Shown here in pieces: positions 39,018 through 51,669 of a stretch of 64,000 nt of DNA. The stretch is from Tausonia pullulans (lineage: Eukaryota; Basidiomycota; Tremellomycetes; Cystofilobasidiales; Mrakiaceae). Each line of letters opens with the position of its first letter. Within the stretch, counting starts at the first letter, position 1. The position numbers and the translations under genes are program-made. The stretch spans positions 434,001 to 498,000 of the forward strand of contig OX637630.1 in the NCBI GenBank assembly GCA_951802195.1. Direction: 5' to 3'. The notes beneath the pieces are model-generated. The model searched no databases and was not told where the DNA came from. It worked only from the letters and a program-made list of their open reading frames with translations.

Positions 39018-40474
39018 TCAACTTTTCTCCTCCTTCTCCCGCTTCTCCCGTTTCACCATCCATCCTCCAGCATCGGCGCGCCACATCCTCAATCGAAAGA
39101 GGGCGATAAAAAGCGGTATGGTGTCAACGCCCTCTGGTCCAAGCAACGACGGCTGCGAGAGAAGCGCGTACGTCGTTCGTGTTTGTGTCGGTGTTGGCGG
39201 GGCCGGGAGGAGGAGGGACAGCCGCGAGTGGAGGTGGGTGAGTGCTGTAGCCGGGAGGAGGTGCGAGAGGGGGTAATATGGGACGGAACGGGGTTGAATT
39301 GGAGGTGGCGCGCTGGAATGCGTAGGGAAGGACGAGGAGGGTTGGTAGTTTGGTGATGTAGGGTGAAGCAACGGGCATGTGATGGTGGTGGACGTCTTCT
39401 CGGGTCGCAGGAAACGACCTAATTCCTCCTCCTCAGTCCCCAGTTCTAGAACGGCGATAACCGTTGTCGCTGGATCACCTCCGAAGGCATGCTCATCCCA
39501 TCGTCCGTCGCGCATCGCTTCGCGCTCCGGCTCTTCCATCAGGCGGAGGACGGACGGCAGGGTCGGCGCACACGTGAGGACGCGCTCGACGAGGACCTCG
39601 AGCTCCTGTTGAATGCGGAGCTCGAGCTGGTGCTGAACTTGAGCCGGAAGAAGCGGAGATGCCTGAACGGTTGCTCCTGGGTCGGTCGTCGTCCGGTAGC
39701 GTCGCTGAACGTCTCGATTGGGCCCGGCAGGACTGTCAGGGATGAGTGGGAGGCGTAGGCGAGGCGGCTCATCAATAGGGAAATGCGCCATGTTGAATAG
39801 GGTCGATCTGAGTCTCGCTGTAAGAACTGTCAGCGGATGAGAGAAAGAAAGGAAAGGCACGTTCGGTACCTACAAAGCGCTCTCGTCGTCTCGCCCTCAT
39901 GACAGACAAGGACTGGGCCGCCTGGGTTCTCCGCCGTCGGCGACTCAAGTGTCGGCGCCCACTCTGGATGGAGGACGTTGTGTGGGACAACAAAGAATGA
40001 CTCCCGTGGATTTGGTTCGTTTTGCGATGGCTCCGGTTGATGCCGGGCGGATCTGTACTCGATGAGGCACGCTGCTCGGGCAGAAGCAGACAGGTCAGAC
40101 GGGTCTCCCAGGAACAGAGAATTCGCATCGTCCGCACCCTTTGGAAACTCCATCGCTGTCGCCTGGCATACTAATTTAGGGCCTTGGAGCATCCGGACTA
40201 GGAGTACGTCGGCAGGTTAGCGAGCAGAATGGGAGGACGAGTCGAGAGAGCATGGCGACGAACCATACGGATCCGCCCAAACATCCCGCCTCCACTCTAC
40301 AGACTCCTCGGGCTCGCATTCGTCCCGAAAGAGTACCTCGGCCTCAAAGCTCCCGAATGGACGCTCCAACACGTCGAACGGTGCAAAGGTAGGCGGCGTG
40401 ACAGGCCGCGGGCCGACGCGCGGTCGCTTCCTCGATGGTTCTGGCGCTTTAGACTGGCGTAGAGGTGCGCTCAT
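39018..40474 (-). CDS. Hypothetical protein, 444 aa
   Basis: Three exons: 40264-40474, 39874-40197 and 39018-39817, with introns of 66 and 56 nt, in frame and with good branch sites (GCTAACC in the first). I do not recognise the family. The N-terminus is basic (RKRPRVGPRP), suggesting nuclear location. The middle has ordinary globular composition (FEAEVLFRDE, LIEYRSARHQ, FFVVPHNVLHPEW). A helical stretch follows (QVQHQLELRIQQELEVLVER), then a Pro/Ser/Thr-rich linker and a basic C-terminus. It is convergent with the flavin-reductase-like gene and tail-distal to the alpha/beta hydrolase. Exon calls rest on splice signals only. Confidence 0.55.
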
Positions 40475-40841
40475 GATGAGCCGGCGGAGAAAAAGCCCGC
40501 AGTATGGAGAACGGGACCCGAGAGTAGTTAGCATGAGCGGATACGTGATGGTGGACTGGGAGAGACAGACGTGCCTCGCTCTCCTCCGCCCTCCTCCACC
40601 GCGCTTGGGCCGCAGTGATCCCCTCTCGAAGGGGGAGGGGAGGGGGGATACTGAATAGTCGAGAACCCAAGATATTTATCTGATGGTGTATAGAAATAGA
40701 GGACGAGAAACGTGATGAGCCGATGGATGCCACTTGGCGACCGATATACGACGCGCCCCTCAATTCCAAAGGAGGTCTCGCTCGTCCTTCTCTCTTCCCA
40801 CGACCACCATTCTTCTCGTCGCTGTCCATCGGCCACTAGCA
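40475..40841. promoter_or_regulatory. Divergent promoter region of the hypothetical gene and the alpha/beta hydrolase
   Basis: 367 bp between the two start codons. The right part (40780-40840) is CT-rich on the plus strand directly before the hydrolase start. No other gene seen. Confidence 0.4.
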
Positions 40842-42564
40842 ATGCGAGCCGACTCGCTCATCCCACACGCCTTGCTACAGCCGCCGATCTTCCCACCGAC
40901 GTCTCTGATCACCTTTACCCCGCAAGTTGGCCCTCTTGCCTGGATTCTCAGAGCCCTCCGCCTTGGCTGGGTGCTGTCTGTCTCGCTCCCCCTTATTAGC
41001 TTCGGGGCTATTCTCTCCCTCTTCAATATCCCAGCCCTCCCCGCCCCGGAAGGCCGCACCCGACTCTCCAACATCATCCACCCGACGCTCTCGGCGCTGA
41101 TGTGGGCGGTGACCTACGGGCTCCTCCCATCTAAGCAGCCCGAGGAGCTCTCAGACGAAGAGCGTAGGCGCAAGGTCGTCCATGAGAGCATGGCCCCCAA
41201 GTTCAGCACCTGGCTTTACGCAGGCGGGGATGCCGCGATGACGCAAACGCACGCACTAGCATCGACCGGGTCTCACAGCAGGGGGCTCGGGCACAAGGCG
41301 GTCGTTATTGAAAAGGCTGAGGAAAAGTGGTGCCTTGGGGTGATCAAGGTCGGCATCGAAGGAAATGTCCAGAGGGAGCATATTGGGGCGACGTGGCTCT
41401 GGAACGAAGGGTTGGGGAACCAGGGCGACGCCCGCGCAGCAGATGATGAACGGGTGGTACTTTATTTCGTGGGAGGAGGGTGAATGTTCCATTTGACATC
41501 AGAGAGATTTTTCCTTGACCTGATCGATTTCCTCATCCGTCTCATTCTCGCCAGGTATATCTCAGGCACCCCTACTCTGGGCCCCTTTCCATACAGTGCT
41601 CTTCGCTCGGCCCCCCCTGGAACGACGCGTCTCCTTGCGCTCTCGTATCGCCTGGCCAAGCACCCGTCGCACGCTTTCCCAGGGGCAATTCAGGACGCAC
41701 TCGCAGCCTGGATCTACCTCACTCAGCATCTCGGCTTCAGGCCTGAGAACATCATCCTCGTCAGTGTGGGATCCCGCTTATCCCTTCTGAAGCAAGATTC
41801 CTAATTCGATCTTCACGCAGCTGGGCGACAGCGCTGGTGGTGGACTCGCCTGGAGTCTCACAGCGTATCTCTCCATCTTCCTTGACACGACCTCCAACTC
41901 CGACCTTGGTCTCCCCGGGTGGGCTGCCCTATTTTCTGTACGTCTATCAGTAACTCGTGGACCAGCGACGCTTCAGACGCTGACCTTTCTCTCCCAGCCT
42001 TGGCTCGACCTCACTCTCTCACAACCTTCCTTTAATGCCCACGTCCCCTTCGACATCATCAATGCCGGTCAGTGCCTCAAGGCGATTGACTGCTATCTCC
42101 CTGCGCTCTCCCCCAAGAGGCAATCCTCTTTCGCCATCAAGTCATCCGCGGACCTCCTCACACGCCAGTCGTTCATTGCTCTCGGACGGACCCACCCCCT
42201 CGTCTCCCCAGCCTCGACGCACCACGAGGACGACGACATTCTCTCCCCCATCCTCCGCCCGCTCTCGTTCTCCGGCACCCGCTTCTTCGTCCACTCGGGC
42301 TCACTCGAAATCTTCTCCGACGAAGCGACTCGTATTACCGAACTTTTTCGGGCGTCGGGCGTGCTCGTTGAGGAGATGGTCGAGCAGGGAGGAGGCCACT
42401 GCTGTGGGACTATCTTCCCGCCGTGGGATGGCCAGGGCCCACTGGGAAGGTGGGTGGGAATCGGGAAGAGAAGTAGGCGAGCGATGCTTGCTTGGCGAAG
42501 CTGGCTTGAGGGTGGTGGTTCGAGGGAATGTGGCGGAGCTGGCTGGAGCTATGGAGATGACTAA
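40842..42564 (+). CDS. Alpha/beta hydrolase, HSL/steryl-deacetylase type, membrane-anchored
   Basis: Four exons: 40842-41479, 41555-41759, 41821-41937 and 41998-42564; 508 aa. A hydrophobic segment near residues 40-65 (GWVLSVSLPLISFGAILSLF) probably anchors the protein. The oxyanion-hole block is VVLYFVGGGYISG, in which the usual His of HGGG is replaced. The nucleophile elbow is LGDSAGGGLAW (exon 3). The probable acid is the Asp in LEIFSDEATR and the His is in EQGGGHCCG. This layout resembles fungal steryl acetyl hydrolases (Say1-like) and lipases of the HSL family; the substrate is not readable from sequence. The start at 40842 is the first ATG that precedes the anchor. All three introns are short (61-75 nt). 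Confidence 0.82.
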
Positions 42565-42817
42565 GTTGTCTCGGTCACTCGTTCACTACCGCCCAGTCTC
42601 TGGCATTTACAACGGGGGATTTGAAAGCTAAATAGTGTCTGGATCAGTAAATTTCTCACTGAAACGATAAAAAGGAGAGCACGCACATTTTTCTGCCATC
42701 GCATCGTCAAGGTCGGCCCTCCGATGACTGAGTGCCCGTCGCCGTCCTTCGCGGTCTCTCCTCTCGTCTCCTCCTCGACCTCCACCGACGCCTTCCCCGT
42801 CCACACACACCTCCGCC

Positions 42818-44007
42818 ATGTCCAATCGCATCGTGGTCAGTTTCCACTTGATCTCACGATGCGCTCATGAGCCAATCTTGCTCGCAAACCGCTGACTCGC
42901 ACCATGCCGTCCACAGCCGACCGTGTACCGGGCCGTCATTGACGACGTTGTCGCTGGCGTTCGAAGCAGCTTCGACGAGCACGGCGTGGAGGAGGACGTT
43001 CTCGCTCTGCTTCAGCAGGTCCGTCCCCCTGTATCCCCTTCCTCTTATGCTGCAGACCATGACAGGCTGCCCGCTTGTCTTGCAGAAATGGGAGAGCAAG
43101 CTCCTCGCCTCTCGCGTCGCCGACTTCGAGACGACGGCGCCTCCTCCGCCCAAGGCTGGTTCGACGACGATCCACCCGATGGCCGTGCCCGTGCCGACAC
43201 CGTCGCAGCACAGGGCGAACCAGCAGTTCCACAATCCTATCCCCAAGATCGAGCCGGGCACGACGCCAGCGGCCGGGGCCGGTGGGGGCCAGTGGGCCGG
43301 AGGGCTCAAGGGTGGAAGCGATATGGACGCGATGCGGCTGAGGGGTGGAGCGACCGAGAAGGATGAGGAAGACTCGGACGATGTGAGTCCATTCGCGGGC
43401 TGCTGCCGTAGCAATCTTCACCTTCGCAATCTCTCGACTTTCGGCGGGCGCGTGCGTGCGGCTTACTGACGCTTACTGACTGACGCGACTCTTTCCAGTC
43501 CAGCGACGAAGAGTCATCCGCAAAGCCTTCCGGCTCGGCGGCGGTCTCGAGCTCCAGACCGGCAGTGGTTCAGGCGGCGCACGCGGGTCCGTACGTCGCA
43601 AACGAGCACGGTATCTTCCCAGGCGATGAGCGTATCGACTCGGACCTCGATGATTCGGAAGATGACCTCGACGAGGAGGATGACGACGGCGAGGTCGAGG
43701 GAGACCCAGACATTGTGCTTTGCGTTTATGATAAGGTTCGTCACAAGAAGGTGTGAGGGGTAGCCCTTATCTTGCTTCTGCTCTTTGCCGACATCGCTGA
43801 ATCATCGCTCCTACGGCAGGTTCATCGGACGAAGAACAAGTGGAAGCTCGTTCTGCGGGACGGCGTTGCCCACATCAACGGCCGAGACTACCTCTTCAAC
43901 AAGGCCACCAGCGAGGTCGAATGTACGTCGTTCGCTTCTGCCTTGCTTGTACGAAACCCCAAGATGGCTCAGTCTAAAAGCCCATCATCACCGTACCTCC
44001 AGGGTGA
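42818..44007 (+). CDS. TOA1: TFIIA large subunit (alpha/beta, Toa1)
   Basis: TFIIA stabilises TBP on promoters for RNA polymerase II. Six exons: 42818-42835, 42917-43018, 43086-43382, 43499-43735, 43820-43922 and 44003-44007; 253 aa. The N-terminal helices read TVYRAVIDDVVAGVRSSF and LLQQKWESKL, the part of the four-helix bundle given by the large subunit. A Pro/Gly linker and a strongly acidic stretch (SDLDDSEDDLDEEDDDGE) follow. The C-terminal beta-barrel half is DPDIVLCVYDKVHRTKNKWK, VLRDGVAHINGRDYLF and KATSEVEW. The terminal Trp of the family is completed only by the last five-base exon (GG plus TGA). Confidence 0.93.
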
Positions 44008-44278
44008 ACACTGCTTCTCTCCTGTCCTTCCTTTTTCCTGCTACCCACCCTACCCCGTCTGTACTCACCTCACTCCCGCTTACACACCCATCATCAACGA
44101 AACTTCCCCTTTGTCATTTTTGTTCTCCTGTCACGCATGCCTCTTTTCACGAAACGTCATTCGCTGCGGCACAGGGGAAAGCATTATCGGAACGAGACAA
44201 GATGTACTGAAGCGAGAAATCGAGAAAGAAAGAGAGAAGAAAGTCGTACACTTCCGCTTCGTCACCAACCATCTGCGA

Positions 44279-47200
44279 TCAGAAGACCTCTGCGATTGGG
44301 AAGGCCAAATCAGCAAGGACGCAGCAATCATGGGCCCGTCTCAAACACTACTCACCCTGAGCGTACTCGCAGTCCTCCGTCGCGTGCCCGTACTGCTCAC
44401 AGTCATCGCACCACGGCTCGTCCCGGTGGTGCGCGGCGACGGCAGCGGCGGCCTTGGGCGTCCCAGTCGCTTGCATGTAGTCCTCGTCCGTGGCGACGCT
44501 TCGACGGTGGTAGGCCGAGTGAGCGTCGTCTCGGTCGGAAAAGTCACTGTTGAAGGTGTTGCTCGAGCCCGAAAAGACTGTTCGAGGAACAGTCAGTCTC
44601 AGAAATGAGGGGGGGAATGCCTTCAAGAAGGAGGGGTAACTTACGAGGACACTCTTCAAGGCCGTGTGTCGGATCTTCGCACAGCTCGCAACCGTCTGCG
44701 GACAATCGCAAAGTCAGGAAGGGAGAACACCAGAGAGTAAACAACGCTGGACGCACTATCGCGACTAGCTGGCCGAGCAGAAACGTTACCAGATGTCGAA
44801 GATTCGTTGCGGTGGTGACTGTGGCTATGGCCGTTGGAGAAGGGCTGATCCCTTCGGGCGGCGCGCTTGAAAGCCTCGATCTCGCGCTCGAGTTCGTCCT
44901 CGCGGTAAATCTTGGACTCGATGAGGCTCTCGAGCTTTGGAGGTCATTCGACGTCGTCAGCTCCTGCTCTGGAGACGAGGGATGATCAATGGCCCTCACC
45001 TCCTGGACCTCGCGCTGGTTCCGCTCATCCATTTCGATGAGCTTGCCCTGGAGGCGCTCAAAGTCGGACTAGTGAGGGTACAAGGGTCAGCGGATGAGAA
45101 AGAGGGCGATGATCGCAACTATGCGCTCCCACCTCATGCCTCTCCTGTTGAGACTCGAGCGCGATCTGGGCCTCGATGAGAGCCTGCTGGAGCTTGACCA
45201 CGTCTTGGGAAGCGGAGGTGGGTAGACCACTGGCGCCGCCCTCTGAGACCTTGAGGTCATCGGCAAGCTTGGCCTCCTCGGTAAGAATGCTCTCCTCAAG
45301 GGTGAGCTCCAGGGCTTTAACGGACTGTTCGATACAGAGCATCAGGACCAGGCCGCAGCGCAAAGGGCAACGAAGCGGCAGACTTACCTGCTTTAGATCT
45401 TCCGTCTCCGACAGGAGCTGGTCCTTTTCGGTACGGAACGCAGCGAGCTGAGTCGCCGTGGCAGCATTATCGCGAGTGAGCTCGTCAATGATGTTCTGGA
45501 TGAAGGGCAGGTTGATGTCAGGTCCCGCATATGGCGTTCGATAAGATCGTCGGCGTGCGACAGACCTGGAAGCTCTGGATTTGGTCCTCGGTGTCGGCCG
45601 ACTTTTCGGAGGCAACGGCGACAGCAGCAAGTTTCGCCTTGAGAGCCGAGTTCTCCTCGCGGACAGCTGCAAACTCCTGTGTCTGCGACTCAGAAGCATC
45701 CTGGCTCTTGACAGAGCGAGAGATCTTGGCCTGGAGGTCCTCCTGGACGTGGAGAAGCTGCGAATGCCACTGCGTCAGTTGGACTCGCGAACCCGCACTG
45801 ATTGCCCCTTTGTACCTCGTCGTTGTCGTCTAGGGCCGACTTGAGGTCGGTCCGAAGCTCGTCGATCTCTCGCTCGCGCTTCTCGAGCTCACGCTTGGCC
45901 TGAGCTGCCGTCTCAGAGTCCGTGCGACTCAAGACACGAGTGTCCTCCAGCTGGCCCTTGAGCGCAGCAATCTCAGCGTTGAGCCGGACCCGGTCGGCCT
46001 CAGCCTGTTTGGCCGCGTCCTGGAGTCGATCATTCTGCTCCGTCTGGACGTCCGACTGGTCGTCGAGATTCTGCAGCGTCTGTTGACGAAGAGGCAAGAA
46101 AAGTGATGAGTAGGGTCAAAGCCTGTCACATTGGACCGGGTCTCACCGTCAACTCGGCCCGGAGACCCTCAATCTCCGCGCGCGCACTCTCAAGCGCCGC
46201 CCGGTTCTGGTTTATGGCTTCCTCCATCTCGCTGATGCGGGCACGTGCCTCAGCCTCTGTCTTGGCGGACGCAGCGGCCTTGGCCTTGGCCGAGGCAATC
46301 TCCTCTTGAAGGTCGCCTTCGACGTCCTTGGCCCGGTCGAGCCGCACCTTGATGGCGGCCTCATCCTGCTCAGCCTGGACCTGGAGATCCTCGAGCTGCT
46401 CCTCAAGCTCAGCGATTTTGCCCGTGAGATGCTGAATTTGCTCCGTCAGGTTCTCATTGTCGATCTCGAGGGCCGTCGCCTGCTTGGACTCGCGCTGATT
46501 GGACGGTGAGGATGGCAAGAACGGGGCGACTTGGGACGCAGAGGCGCTGGCGGCGATCCGCTCCTCGAGATTGCGGATGTGGTTCTCCATGTCGAAGCGT
46601 GCTGTCTCCGAGGCACTGAGACGCTCCTCGTAGAGCATGATGGTATCCTGGAGTTAGCCCAACAGGTGTCAGCTCAACCAGCCCGGTTCCATAGACCTCG
46701 AGAACGTTCAATCGCACCTGCCCTGCTTTTCGCAGCGCGTCCACTTGCGCCCCCAGCTCGGTCCGCTCCTGCTCGAGCTCCGTCGAGAGCCGTCCGACGC
46801 GATTTTGAAGGACCTCGATCTCCTTCTTACGCGCCAGTGTTTCGGCCTCGTCGGCGTCTTCACCCTTCTCTTTTGTTTCGACGGCCTCCCGAAGACCCGC
46901 AACGAGCGCCTCGCTCTCTTGGAGCCTGGCTGAAAAGTCCTTCTGAGCCAACTTGGCCTCCATCCGCTCACGCTCACGCTCATCCTCCGCCTGCTTCATC
47001 GAACGCTGGGCGGCGTCGAGCGAACCCTGCAGGTTTTTGGCAGCCTGCGTCGACGCCGAGAGCTCCGATTCAAGAATCGTCAGACGGGTCGTGTGGACCT
47101 GAACCTGGCGCTCAGCGGCGACAGCGCGGGCCTCGACGGCCGGATCGAACGTCTTTGTGGTCGCACTGGGCGTCGACGGCGGCTCGGGTGACTTCTGCCG

Positions 47201-49054
47201 CTCGAGAAGAAGACCGAGGTTCTCCTGCTCGAGAGCCTCCACACGGGCTCGAAGCTGGTTGATCCGCGCCTGCTGCTGCGTCTGGAGCTCCTCGTCCGCC
47301 ACCGACTTGCGCAATGCTTCTTCAGGGTCCACCTCAGACTGGGGCCGGGAAATGGGAAGGTCCGACAAAGAAGCCAGGGAAGAGGTGCGCCTGTGCGACG
47401 TCGAGCGCGCCATAAGGTTCGCAATCTTGCCCTGGAGCGCCGTATTATTGGCCTCGAGGGAGACGAGGGCTGCGCTCTTGGGCGTCCCTGGACGAGCCTC
47501 GGAGGACTCGTCAATCGAGGTCCGGCTTTGAGGACGCGAACTGAGCAAGGACTGGCGGCTCTGAGGTCTCGGCGGTGCCGGGCGAAGACCCTTGTTTGGA
47601 GAAGGGGGAGGGGGCATATCGGGAGTCCGATGGGTGCCCGCTGCAGACGTCCGACCGCTACGAGCCGCCATCGGCGTGGCGGTAGAGCTTCCGAGCGAAA
47701 GTCGGGGCGCTCGCGTAGGAGTGGGCTGGCCGAAGCCTCCGACCCCTGCGAGTCGTGTTGGCCGGGGAGTCGTGGTCGACTTGGAGAGCATCGACGACGA
47801 TGCGGCCGCGGGTGAGGAATTGGCCGAATCTCCCCGAGAGCTGAGCTGCTTGGCCGTCATGCCTGAAGAATGGAGGAGAAGAGTGCGTCTCTCAGATGCT
47901 GCAAAGAAGAAATACGAAGGTGATTTGGGCAAGACTCACCGATATACTTGCTGGCTCGCGACCCGGCCGTGATCCTGGCCTCTGCGGCGGCAGACACTTC
48001 CGACGCCGCTGGCTTGGAGGCGACCTTTCGGACCGACTGAGAGAGTGACCCCGTCCGGTTGAAGCCCCGTGATGGCGTCGACCGACCGCCGGAAGGGGTC
48101 GCTCGGCCAGAGAGGGAGGGCGTCACTCGACCGGAGAGGGAAGGTGTCACTCGACCGGAGAGGGAAGGTGTCGCTCGACCCGAGTCGTGAACTGAATCAT
48201 ACAGCGAGCTTCGTGTCGACGAGGCAACCGAGGGAGGCCGAGCGCTGGGGCCCGTGGTGGGTCTCGAGAGCTTGGAGTACTGGAGGAAGATACCGCATTG
48301 AGGAGGGCAGGTAAAATAGCGCGCCCTGGGAAGGAAGACGTTTCGGTCAGCTCCGTCATATGTGCGAGAGAGCGCGCAGTGACCAGACCCACTCTCCGAC
48401 GCTACCGTCGTTCTTTCCCTTGCCGGAGAAGCCACCGCTGAGCTCGACACCCGCCCAGACACCGGGCTTGCCCGCAATCTCGCCGACGAAACGTAAGGTG
48501 CCCTCCATTCCCATGCTCTCCACACGAACCCGCTCGCCGATGGCAAAGTCGCCGCTGGCCGCTCGAGCTATAGGCAGTTTCGGCACTGGAGGTCGCTCTT
48601 CCTGTCTGCTTTCTGGTCGCAGCCCAACTATGGATCGCCGGGGGGTCACGCCGATCCCGGGTTTGTTCAACGGCGTCGTGTACGCCCCGGCGCCGAGCGA
48701 CTTGCGCGGAGCAGGCGTGCGCGGGGCCGCCGCCGTCACGCTTGAGCTACTGTGAGCCGAATGGGTACTTGATGTAGATGAGGAAGGTCGTCGTTGAGAC
48801 TGGCCGAGAGGCGCGGAGGAGGAGGAGGAGGCCGAAGGCGACAACTCGACCGTGGGGGAGCGGAAGGCGGAGGGGGGGTTGGATCGGAGGGCCTCTCCCA
48901 GAGCTCGAGTGGCGGCCTCGTCGTCGCCACGGTAGGAAGAGTGAGGTGCAGAGGGCGTTGAGGGGGCGAGCGACTTGCGTCGAGGCGTCGGGAGGCCTGA
49001 CGACGATGATCGAGGGGTAGGCAGGCCGGAGGGACCCAGCCGAGGAAGCGACAT
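44279..49054 (-). CDS. BIK1: CLIP-170/Bik1/Tip1 microtubule plus-end protein
   Basis: Thirteen exons: 48393-49054, 47940-48325, 46718-47862, 46147-46647, 45816-46079, 45566-45757, 45388-45495, 45133-45324, 45000-45068, 44790-44934, 44645-44695, 44356-44577 and 44279-44289; 1315 aa, all in frame. After a Ser/Pro-rich basic head, a CAP-Gly domain spans about residues 172-245 (VGEIAGKPGVWAGVEL, GKNDGSVG, RYFTCPPQCGIF). A Ser/Arg region with near-perfect SLSGRVTP repeats (48095-48175) follows, then a long coiled coil (about 500-1200). Two CX2CX4HX4C zinc knuckles follow (CELC...H...C, CDDC...H...C). The protein ends QEVF, an acidic-aromatic tail of the kind CAP-Gly domains bind. This domain order is that of CLIP-170 rather than dynactin p150, which lacks the knuckles. 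Confidence 0.9.
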
Positions 49055-51669
49055 CTGGTGGGCAAGCTGGACTATCTCAGCTCGAGAGATCACAATATAT
49101 TGAGCGGGGGATAGTAGGGGCCGATCCCATGGTCCAGCATGCGCCAAGAGCGATAAAGTGACGGGTCGAGGGGCTAACAGGAGAGCAGGAGCGGGGGCCT
49201 GTTCGACTGGCGTGACATACCTCAGAGGTTTGGGTCAAGCTGTCTCAAAGTGTATCGCACAAGCAAGGAGGCCTGATGGATAGGTCGATGCTTGAGCCAA
49301 GAAGAGCGCCAAAGCACGAGCAAGGGCAGCATCAGCATCAGCATCAGCAGGGCGAGGACGGGAGGAGAGGCGGCAAGTGCTTGCACATGAGCCAGATCGG
49401 TAGGTGTCCTAGGCGTGCATGACTGACTTAGACGTTCTCAATAAGGCACAAAGAGACTCACGATCCGACGGATGGGAGGAAGACACAATGGATCCCAGGC
49501 GGACGTGGGCGACGCGACGGGTTGTGTTGTTGGTGGTCGGAGGGGGACGGACAGCACGAGGCTCGCGCGTGGGCAGCACTCAGCGACATCAGGAGAAAGC
49601 ACGCGCGCGAAAGGTTCACCTTAGCAACTCGGCATCCTTCATCTTCAGCTATCGATCTCACCATCGCAAAGTGGGCAAAGTCTCACGAGGATCAAAGTCT
49701 CACGAGGATCGTTCATATAGGAAACATCACTCAATCATGGTCGCAGAAGCCAGCTGCCCATCTACGCATCTCTCCGGCTACCATCACCCGAACAACATGT
49801 CTTCGTCGAAAGGCGTATCAGCATTTGCCTACCTCAGCTCAAAGCCCTTCGTCACGGCCGCCTCCGTCGCTGCCAGTTCCCTTCGTCATTCTGGCCGTCC
49901 TGTCCACCCGAGCGGAGGAACTCACCTCCACACAAAACTCACAGCAGCTACTCCGGACGAACGATTGTCCTGCCCCCCCCCCTCCCTAGTCTCACCTTCT
50001 CCCGCTCTCCATCTCGACAGAGAACAATTTTGAGAGCATGGTTAATGCGAAATTACCTAACAATCAGCAAAACGGCGCGTCAGTAATGTCGAGGTCGGGC
50101 CGGTGGACGCCGAGACTTCTTTTGAAACGGCCCCAGATTACTGCCACCTATTCGGACAATATGAAGAGGAGAGGAGCTTGAGCATCGGAGGGGAATGAAC
50201 GATGCTGAGGCAGGGGAGGAGGAACTGGAGGAGGAAGGGACAGGGCAGTGTGGCGCAACCTGCGATGGGCCCGGCTGGTGCCGGGATCCTGTGAAAGTAG
50301 CGCTTCGCTTGGAGTCGCAAGGAGGGCAGCGACGTTAAGGCTGCCGAAGCGGGAAGGCAAAGCAATGCTCTACATAAGCAGCTGTCCTCTCGGAACTAAG
50401 AAGCTTGTATTTGAAAGGAGAGAGCAGTGTGAAGCGAGAAGGAAGGCAGGGAGATGCGAATCTGCCGGACAAAGGCCATCCACATGCTGTGATAAGAGGG
50501 TTCTTTAGATCATGCCTGGCGAGAAGATCCATGAAAATACTATCTTTGGCTTGAGTCCAAAAACCCCCCTGATCAAGGGATCCTCCCCGATCCAGTCGTT
50601 CCGAGGTGGCGAAAGAGATAGCATGGGAGGGAGATCGTGGGCTCGGTCGACCGGCGTGGGCTTCTCGTAGTCAACCGAGAGAGACGTACCTTGGGCGCAG
50701 TCGTCGGGTTGGGTGCGTTGATCTGGTCCCCATCCTCATCCCCATTCTCCGCCCATGCAGCCGCCGCGTGAATAGTAAGGGGGCGATAATTTGATTGTGG
50801 GCTGGCGTGATGAAAGAGGAGTAGGATGACCAGTCGTAGAAGAAGTTTTGATTCGATTGGATTTGAAGACGGGAGGGCCTGTCTCACTCGGTTGCGGGAG
50901 GATGAGTGAATGACCGAAGCTGAGATCGCGGGGGCCGGAGCCGACGGGACCGCTAGATCTTGTCCGAAAAAGAAGGGGTCAAGGTGGTACATCACCCCTC
51001 TGCGGTGTGACATGAAGAGCCACAGTCGGTACATGCTGTCTTTTTCTTGTAGACCGGACGACGGTGGTTTTTGAGGGGGAGGGGGCAAAACCGGACAATC
51101 CCCTGTCTTCCGCTTTCGTCCCATCGCGTCGAGCCAATCTGCAACGGATAGATGTCCTTCTCGCTTTTTATGACGAAGATTCGAGCGAGGCTCACGCGTA
51201 GAAGCAAAGCGGTCAAGGAAAAGAACAGCATGGAACATGCTCGTGTCTAACGGATGACCGTTAATGCCGTGAAGCGTGAAAGAAAGATGAAAAGGAAGGG
51301 AGGGAAGCGCAGGTGTGACGTGAAAAGATCGGGTAAAATGAGAAAAGAGCGCGATGCAAAGCGAACGTGTTTGAAAGAAAAAGAAAAAGAGTCCAAAATG
51401 GTAAGAGTGCTAAAAATCTAGCGGGGGAGGGTGTGGATGTCCATGCGAGGCGCGCGCTGGCGCGATGTGAAACGGCGCTGCAACTCCCTCCGTATGCAGA
51501 TCTCACCCAAGCACGGGGCGATCGCCTGCCTGCTTCAGTCAAAGATGGCCATCGCCCTATGCACGCGCGAATGCGTGTGCCCATGTGTACCCCACTGTGC
51601 GCCTGCCGCATGCCTCGACACGGGCCTTGCACCGACACATTTCCTCTGCCTCCCCCTCCGCCCTGCATC
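49055..51669. other. 2.6-kb stretch without a supported gene
   Basis: Holds the CLIP-170 promoter and 5' UTR, possibly with an intron ending at the CCACCAG just before the start. A duplicated GTCTCACGAGGATCAAA lies at about 49679-49709. A minus-strand open frame (50573-51238) contains NYRPLTIHAAAAWAENGDED but no family could be recognised, so it is not called. Fragments around 51261-51660 overlap the 3' side of the next gene. Confidence 0.35.

Noticed and set aside
44348-49147. Dynactin p150/Glued as identity of the CAP-Gly coiled-coil gene
   Set aside because: The two C-terminal CX2CX4HX4C knuckles and the QEVF end are features of CLIP-170/Bik1, not of dynactin.
49321-49350. CAGCAT repeat as a regulatory or expanding microsatellite
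   Set aside because: Only about three to four short units; too small to interpret.
50573-51238. 221-codon minus-strand frame between the CLIP-170 homologue and the proline-rich gene
   Set aside because: No recognisable domain, unclear start, and composition like translated non-coding DNA; left as unsupported.
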